A stretch of DNA of 64,000 nt from Denitromonas sp. (GTDB taxonomy: Bacteria; Pseudomonadota; Gammaproteobacteria; Burkholderiales; Rhodocyclaceae): NCBI RefSeq assembly GCF_034676725.1, contig NZ_JAUCBR010000004.1:4120001-4184000 (forward strand). Direction: 5' to 3'. A program made the position numbers and the translations under genes. The notes under the pieces are model-generated. The model ran no database searches and was not told where the DNA came from. It was given only the letters and a program-made list of their open reading frames with translations. Shown here piece after piece: positions 57,473 to 64,000 of the stretch (within the stretch, counting starts at the first letter, position 1; each line of letters begins with the position of its first letter).

Positions 57473-58302
57473 AGCCGCGCCAGCAGACCGGCAAAACCGG
57501 GCCAGTCTGGTGCGCTCACGAGGCTCTTGCGGGCGTACCGGCTCCAGCCCTCGCCAGCATTCAAGGCCTCGACAAAGCCGGCCGAATCTGTCACCCAGCT
57601 CCCGCCAAGCGAACTGACGCCGCGCGCAAACAGCGCGTCGGGCAGGCAGCCGGCGCTGGGGCCGATCAAGGCAATCCGGCGCGCCCGGGCGCACCGCGCG
57701 AGCACTTTGTCGAGGGTGTCGTTGAGCAAGATGGTGCTGGTCGACAACACCTTGTTGCACGCCTCCAGCACCTCGGCATCGGTGGTGACCTCGTAGCCGG
57801 TCTGCGCACCGGCCAGCGCGGCATCGAGCTCGACCACCACCAGCTGCGCCCCGGTGGCCACGATGCGCTCGGCCAGCGGGCGGAAATAGCCGATCATGCC
57901 GACATGGTCGCCCGGCATGGGCGCCAGCGCGCCCACCGAGTCGGCGCTGTCGGGCGGCGCATAACCCGCTCGGTCAAGAAAATGGCGGGTAATCGCATTG
58001 GCCGCGGCAAAGCCCAGCGTGCGCTCGACACCGCTGCCGGTGGCATAGGCGCGCGCCAGCGCCATGGCCGGCAGGCCGACCACCCCCGCGCCGGCATTGC
58101 TGCTCAGCAGCCGGCGCAAGGTGTCGTCGAGCAAGACATAGGACAGCCCGAGCGAACCGTCGTCGAGCTCGATGGCGCAGAACTCACCGTTCTTGCTCTG
58201 CGCCGCCTCGATCGGTGGCAAGTGCAGCGCGCGCACCGCCGGCAGGCGAAGCCGTGTCTCGATCTGCGCCAGTTGCGCCAGGTAGGCTTCGGCAAAACGC
58301 AT
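57469..58302 (-). CDS. DUF4213/DUF364 Rossmann-like protein linked to RavA-ViaA
   Basis: A 277-residue protein starting at ATG 58302 after GGAG. The N-terminal part (about 10-110) resembles DUF4213 (enolase-N-like) with ERTLGFAAANAI; the C-terminal part (about 130-270) resembles DUF364 with MIGYFRPL and IALIGPSAGCLPDALFARGV. Known members are linked to heavy-metal or cofactor chelation. It follows the VWA gene by 2 bp and so belongs to the same operon as the MoxR ATPase. Its role there is unknown; a metal- or cofactor-handling partner is inferred. Confidence 0.75.
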   Translation of the reverse strand: MRFAEAYLAQLAQIETRLRLPAVRALHLPPIEAAQSKNGEFCAIELDDGSLGLSYVLLDDTLRRLLSSNAGAGVVGLPAMALARAYATGSGVERTLGFAAANAITRHFLDRAGYAPPDSADSVGALAPMPGDHVGMIGYFRPLAERIVATGAQLVVVELDAALAGAQTGYEVTTDAEVLEACNKVLSTSTILLNDTLDKVLARCARARRIALIGPSAGCLPDALFARGVSSLGGSWVTDSAGFVEALNAGEGWSRYARKSLVSAPDWPGFAGLLARL

Positions 58303-58304
58303 GT

Positions 58305-59885
58305 TCACTCCTTGGGTGGCGGCCGTCGCGCCCGTTGGCCGGCACGCACGGCATGCGAGGCGGCCTGGCCGGACACGGTGTGACGCCGGTTGTCGTCGGT
58401 GCGCAAGGCGCCCGGAAAATAGTCCGCCGTCAGGCTTTTGCTGTGCACCGGCGAGGCGGCCTCCGAGGCGCCGAAGCGACGCCAGTCGCGCACCCAGAAG
58501 ATGGCGTCGGACAGTTCGAGCAGGCCGATGGTCTCACGGTCGGCGATCAACACCCCCTGCACACGCACGCCGGTCGCCGTCTTGGCCTCGGCCAGCCGCG
58601 CGGCCAGCGCCGGGGTGGCGCCGAAGGCGCCGTCGGTGGCCAGCAGGATGTCGGCGTTTTGCCAGCGCGCGCTGGCCAGGGCATCGAGGCAACGCGCCAG
58701 CGGCGCACCGATGTCGGTGCCACCGCCAAAGGCCTGGCCGAGGAAGCGGGTCAGCCGCATCACGCCGTCGGCATCCATCGACAGCACCATCTCCAGCACC
58801 TCGTCCGGCCCGCCGAAGGCGAACACCCGGCAATCGCGCCCCTGTGCATGGGCACTGCTCGCGGCCTCCAGCACCACCGCCTTGGCCACCGCCTCCGCAG
58901 CGCCCTGCATCGAACCGGAGGTGTCGACGCAGACCAGCATCGGCCCCTGTTGCTGGCGGGCCGCCGGGCGCGGCTGCGGCACCGGCGCATGCGCGCTGTC
59001 GGTGCGGTGGACGGTCTCCGACATCAGGTCGTCGTCTTCGTAGCTCAGCAGCGTACGTTCGGCACGCCGGGCATGCCAGACCAACCGCAGCCGGGGATGC
59101 CCGAGCAGCGCCGCTTCGGCCGGCAACATGCGGCTGATGCGGGCCGAGCGCTGGACGCCCCGGGTCTCGCCCGGCAGGTCGGGCACGCGGATGCGCCGTG
59201 TCTCGGTGCGATGTATCTGCGCCGGATGGGACCGCTCGGTGCGCCCCTGCGGCTGAGACTCGGGCGACAGCACGTCGTGCGCGCGGCCGAGCGACCGGAT
59301 CACGCTCGCGAGCCCGGGCAACTGATCGATCGCGCGCCGGGCCCGCACGACGGCCTGCCACTGTGTGCTGCGCAGCATCCCGGCCAGCGCGTCCCAGCGA
59401 TCGTTGCCGGCCAGCTCGGGCACCAGGCCGAGCACCGCGGCGAGTTCGTCCATGACGCCGCAGCGCGCCTGCCAGTCGGCCGCGAACGCATCGAGGGCCA
59501 TCTGTGTGGCCTCGGTCGGCGACGCGCCGCGGTCCTGGTAATCGACGATGAGGTCGAGATGAAACAGGACGCTCATCAGCACCGTATCGGCCAGTGCTGC
59601 CTCGCGCTCGCAGTGCGCGGGCAGCCCCAGTTGCTCGACACGGGCGACCAGCGCGGCAACCAGCGCGGCGCCGGGCCACAGCCAGTCACCGGCGGGCGGC
59701 AGCCGGCCCTGCGCGAGCTGGCTGCGCACCCGCTCGAGCATGGCCAGACGCGGGTCCAGCACCCCGACCGAATGCGTCATCCCGCCCAACCACAGATTGC
59801 GGGGCAACCGATCGAGCACGGCCAGCTGCGCCTCCAGCGACGCAAACAGCGTCGGTGTCGCGGGTGTGAGCGCAGCGCCCGCCAT
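58305..59885 (-). CDS. VWA-domain protein, ViaA-like
   Basis: A 526-residue protein. The C-terminal von Willebrand A domain (about 310-500) has the MIDAS motif VDTSGSM, and a later GGGTDIGAPL supplies another metal ligand. The long helical N-terminal region matches the ViaA layout. ViaA partners the MoxR ATPase RavA in E. coli and affects complex I and fumarate reductase maturation. Here it directly follows the MoxR gene (2 bp), and a DUF4213/DUF364 gene follows it. The identification rests on domain order and partnership. Confidence 0.8.
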   Translation of the reverse strand: MAGAALTPATPTLFASLEAQLAVLDRLPRNLWLGGMTHSVGVLDPRLAMLERVRSQLAQGRLPPAGDWLWPGAALVAALVARVEQLGLPAHCEREAALADTVLMSVLFHLDLIVDYQDRGASPTEATQMALDAFAADWQARCGVMDELAAVLGLVPELAGNDRWDALAGMLRSTQWQAVVRARRAIDQLPGLASVIRSLGRAHDVLSPESQPQGRTERSHPAQIHRTETRRIRVPDLPGETRGVQRSARISRMLPAEAALLGHPRLRLVWHARRAERTLLSYEDDDLMSETVHRTDSAHAPVPQPRPAARQQQGPMLVCVDTSGSMQGAAEAVAKAVVLEAASSAHAQGRDCRVFAFGGPDEVLEMVLSMDADGVMRLTRFLGQAFGGGTDIGAPLARCLDALASARWQNADILLATDGAFGATPALAARLAEAKTATGVRVQGVLIADRETIGLLELSDAIFWVRDWRRFGASEAASPVHSKSLTADYFPGALRTDDNRRHTVSGQAASHAVRAGQRARRPPPKE

Positions 59886-59887
59886 GC

Positions 59888-61294
59888 TCAGCCGTCCCAG
59901 GCCTCATGGTGGATCGGATCGGGCACCTTGCCGGTGTCCTCGGCCAAGCGTGGCAGGGTCGCAAAACCGCTGCGAACCGCAACGGCGCGCGCATGCAACT
60001 GGCCGATGGCCTGCTGTGTCTCGTTCAGGTGGCGGCTCGCCGCGGCCAACACCCCCGGCGCCGACCACAGGCTGCGCTGGGCATACCGCGCCAGATCGTC
60101 GATGCGCGCCTCGACCTCGGCGCGGTATCGGTCGATGCGTTCGATCAGTGCGTCGACCTGGGCGGTGCGTGCCCGAACATGGCACTCGCCGTAGCGCCGC
60201 TTGCGCTGGTAGGTCATGCGCAGCGCGCCAGCGCCGCCCTTGGCGTCGCCGATTTCGTGCGCCAGCTCACCGGCGGAAAAGCGCAGCCGGCCGTCGGCAT
60301 CGTAGTCCAGGTCATTGGCCTTGAGCTCGGCCGCCAGTTGCGCCTCGAACGCCTCGACCACCCGGCTCAGGCGCAGCGGCGAGCTTGCCGGCCCCACCCC
60401 CAGATGCGTCAACAGCCAGGCCTCCAGCGCGGCCTGCCCAGGCCCATCGACCGCCAGACACGGCGGCAGCAGGGCCAGATCCCAGATCGACACCTCGCGT
60501 CGGGCCTCGCTGGCCGCAGCCGTTTTGAGCAGCGTCACGATCTTCACCCAGCGACGATCGGAGACGGGCAGCGACAACTCGGTCACCGCCGCCCGCAGGG
60601 CCGTCAGGCTCGCCAACACGGCCGGCGGCATGCCCACGGTGCGGGCTTGTTCGGACAGCGCGTGCAATTCGTCGGCCGACAGCGCATCGGCAAACGGCGC
60701 GGCGTGTACTTCGGGTTGCGCTGCCAGCAGCGCACCAAAACGCGCCGTGCTCACCGGCTCAACCACCAGGCGCATCAGGAAGCGGTCGAAAAACGCCTCG
60801 GCCGCATCGTCGTCCGGCACGGCATTGCTCGCCCCGACCACCGACACCAGGGGGCACGCTATCCGCCCGGCGCCATTGTCGAACTCGCGCTCGTTGAGCA
60901 AGGTCAGCAAGGCGTTGAGGATGGCGCTGTTGGCCTTGAACACCTCGTCGATGAAGGCGATGCGTGCATCGGGCAGAAAACCGGCGACATGGCGCTCGTA
61001 ACGGTCCTGCTCCAGCGCACTGATGGACAAGGGGCCGAACAGTTCTTCAGGGACGGAAAACCGGGTCAGCAAGCGCTCGAAATAGCGCCCGTCGGCAAAG
61101 GCCAGATGCAAGCGCCTGGCCAATGCACTCTTGGCCGTGCCGGGCGGACCGATCAACAGGCTGTGTTCGCCCGCCAGTGCCGTGAGGAAAATCTTTCGCG
61201 CCAGGTCATCCCGCTCGACCAGCCCCTCGGCAAGACGCGCGATGATCCGCCCCAGGCGGGCCGTCAGATCGGGGGTAATCGATTCCGTGCTCAT
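59888..61294 (-). CDS. MoxR-family AAA+ ATPase, RavA-like
   Basis: A 468-residue AAA+ ATPase. Walker A GPPGTAKS (49-56), Walker B IAFIDEVFKANSAILNALL, sensor 1 SVVGASNAVP and a lid domain. The long C-terminal extension with coiled-coil character fits RavA. Works with a VWA protein as a chaperone pair for cofactor-bearing complexes. First gene of a three-gene operon. A terminator just upstream isolates it from the tRNA cluster. Confidence 0.87.
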   Translation of the reverse strand: MSTESITPDLTARLGRIIARLAEGLVERDDLARKIFLTALAGEHSLLIGPPGTAKSALARRLHLAFADGRYFERLLTRFSVPEELFGPLSISALEQDRYERHVAGFLPDARIAFIDEVFKANSAILNALLTLLNEREFDNGAGRIACPLVSVVGASNAVPDDDAAEAFFDRFLMRLVVEPVSTARFGALLAAQPEVHAAPFADALSADELHALSEQARTVGMPPAVLASLTALRAAVTELSLPVSDRRWVKIVTLLKTAAASEARREVSIWDLALLPPCLAVDGPGQAALEAWLLTHLGVGPASSPLRLSRVVEAFEAQLAAELKANDLDYDADGRLRFSAGELAHEIGDAKGGAGALRMTYQRKRRYGECHVRARTAQVDALIERIDRYRAEVEARIDDLARYAQRSLWSAPGVLAAASRHLNETQQAIGQLHARAVAVRSGFATLPRLAEDTGKVPDPIHHEAWDG

Positions 61295-61372
61295 GAGCGG
61301 ATATTAGCCATGCCCTCCGTCCGATGTCTTGACGCACAGCAACCGAAAAATGCACTTTGGAAACCGTAGACG

Positions 61373-61405
61373 TAAAAAAGCCCTCCGCATTTGCGGAGGG
61401 CTTTC
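61373..61405 (-). terminator. Terminator after the tRNA cluster
   Basis: Minus-strand stem agccctccgc / gcggagggct with loop aaat, followed by ttttttac. Ends transcripts of tRNA-Pro, tRNA-Arg and tRNA-His. Confidence 0.9.
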
Positions 61406-61411
61406 TTGTTT

Positions 61412-61488
61412 TGGGGCGACATACCGGTCTCGAACCGGTGACCCTTGGAATCACAATCCAATGCTCTACCAACTGAGCTAATGCCGCC
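61412..61488 (-). tRNA. tRNA-His (GTG)
   Basis: A 77-nt tRNA with encoded CCA. The loop TTGTGAT gives anticodon GTG. The extra 5' G (position -1) faces discriminator C73, the identity mark of tRNA-His. Acceptor stem GCGGCAT pairs with ATGTCGC. Confidence 0.95.
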
Positions 61489-61526
61489 ACTATCGTTGAT
61501 TGTCGTTTTCACGCCAATCGAAAACC

Positions 61527-61603
61527 TGGTCTGCCCGGCAGGGATCGAACCTGCAACCCCCGGCTTAGAAGGCCGGTGCTCTATCCAATTGAGCTACGGG
61601 CAG
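61527..61603 (-). tRNA. tRNA-Arg (TCT)
   Basis: A 77-nt tRNA with CCA encoded. Loop CTTCTAA gives anticodon TCT (codons AGA, AGG). Acceptor stem CTGCCCG pairs with CGGGCAG; discriminator A. Confidence 0.95.
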
Positions 61604-61630
61604 ATTCGCCGGGCACAATCGGGGTGAGCC

Positions 61631-61707
61631 TGGTCGGGGTGGAGGGATTCGAACCCCCGACATCTTGCTCCCAAAGCAAGCGCGCTACCGGACTGCGCTA
61701 CACCCCG
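61631..61707 (-). tRNA. tRNA-Pro (TGG)
   Basis: A 77-nt tRNA with CCA encoded. Loop TTTGGGA gives anticodon TGG. Acceptor stem CGGGGTG pairs with CACCCCG; discriminator A. First gene of a three-tRNA operon. Confidence 0.95.
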
Positions 61708-61848
61708 AGAAGGCGCGAATATTACACACAGTCTTCGAAGGCGTCAAACACATTTTTCAGCAGATTTATCGTCCCCGATTCGTCCGACTTGCGGCCCCTG
61801 CCGCTTTCTGCTATTAAATCGCCTTCACACATCCACGAGTACCACGGC

Positions 61849-62274
61849 ATGGCTGACGATACGCTGCACAAACAGTTCCCGCCTTATGTTGCCGCCAAAG
61901 GCGAAGAATATATGAGCGAGAAACAGCAGGCGCATTTTCGCGAAATTCTCAGCACGGTCAAAGCCGAGCTGATGGACGATATCGAGCGTACTGTGCACAC
62001 CATGCAGGACGAAGCGACGGTGTTCGCCGACCCCAATGACCGTGCCAGCCAGGAGTCCGATATCGCTCTGGAACTGCGCAACCGCGACCGCGAGCGAAAG
62101 CTCATCAAGAAGATCGACGAGGCCCTCGGTCGCATCGAGTCCGGCGAGTACGGCTACTGTGACAGCTGTGGCGTCGAGATCGGCCTCAAGCGCCTCGAAG
62201 CACGCCCGACGGCAACGATGTGCATCGACTGCAAGACCCTCGAGGAAATGCGCGAGCGCCAGGTCGCCAAGTAA
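61849..62274 (+). CDS. dksA: RNA polymerase-binding transcription factor DksA
   Basis: A 141-residue DksA. A coiled coil (about 25-100) enters the RNA polymerase secondary channel. The conserved tip DPNDRASQESD and the zinc finger C104xxC107-x17-C125xxC128 are complete. With ppGpp it lowers rRNA and raises amino-acid gene transcription. Start chosen at ATG 61849, giving the family length. Divergent from the tRNA cluster. Confidence 0.96.
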   Translation: MADDTLHKQFPPYVAAKGEEYMSEKQQAHFREILSTVKAELMDDIERTVHTMQDEATVFADPNDRASQESDIALELRNRDRERKLIKKIDEALGRIESGEYGYCDSCGVEIGLKRLEARPTATMCIDCKTLEEMRERQVAK

Positions 62275-62327
62275 GCCCCCCCACCGCCACCGCCCGGCAC
62301 GCCACATCGGCACCGGGCTGGCGGCAA

Positions 62328-62355
62328 AAAAATAGGCACCCGAGGGTGCCTATTT
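62328..62355. terminator. Bidirectional terminator (dksA / pnp)
   Basis: Stem aaaataggcaccc / gggtgcctatttt with a 2-base loop; A/T runs flank both sides. Serves converging dksA and pnp. Confidence 0.92.
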
Positions 62356-62371
62356 TCATGTCCGGCCAGGA

Positions 62372-64000
<1,629 letters not shown>

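Overview
The window looks like chromosomal DNA of a GC-rich betaproteobacterium, most likely Rhodocyclales / Zoogloeaceae (Azoarcus-Thauera type). Support comes from gene order (glmM-tpiA-secG-tRNA-Leu-nuoABCDEFGHIJKLMN-nudix), a phasin gene (polyhydroxyalkanoate granules), a DksA-family regulator and a moaE/moaD/moeA/mobB cofactor block. This assignment rests on gene content and codon/GC style, not on a search.

Left part (1-13.4 kb, minus strand): an accessory two-partner-secretion locus of contact-dependent-inhibition type. In transcription order it holds a TpsB (FhaC-like) outer-membrane transporter carrying a frameshift, a periplasmic parvulin-type prolyl isomerase, a 1647-residue TpsA/CdiA-like exoprotein with a C-terminal RNase-like toxin, a small CxxC protein that is its probable immunity partner, an 'orphan' C-terminal module ending in a PoNe-type DNase, its PoNi-type immunity protein (DUF1910/DUF1911), and a second orphan module with a third, different toxin that runs off the window edge. 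A near-identical 1.45-kb direct repeat and a 110-bp boundary repeat present three times link the modules. A lone tyrosine recombinase flanks the locus.

Middle (13.5-37.4 kb): a LysR regulator divergent from a DMT transporter; an SUMF1-domain lipoprotein; a Nudix hydrolase; the 14-gene respiratory complex I operon read leftwards from secG and tRNA-Leu; upstream of these tpiA, glmM, folP and a YlqF-type ribosome-assembly GTPase whose 3' end is frameshifted; then a cold-shock gene.

Right part (37.4-64 kb): an NPPY-type DNA methyltransferase; a large SBP-PAS-GGDEF-EAL protein with a C-terminal zinc-binding CZB domain; clpB with a clear sigma-32 promoter; phasin; molybdenum cofactor genes; a purine-permease-like transporter; an acyl-CoA synthetase; a hybrid histidine kinase (frameshifted) with an OmpR-type regulator; a methyltransferase; small unknown genes and a VOC protein; a RavA-ViaA-like MoxR/VWA pair with a DUF4213/DUF364 gene; tRNA-His, tRNA-Arg and tRNA-Pro; dksA; and the 3' part of pnp.

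Three genes (tpsB, ylqF, histidine kinase) each show one apparent single-base frameshift while both flanking frames remain well conserved. Either sequencing error or very recent decay would explain this.
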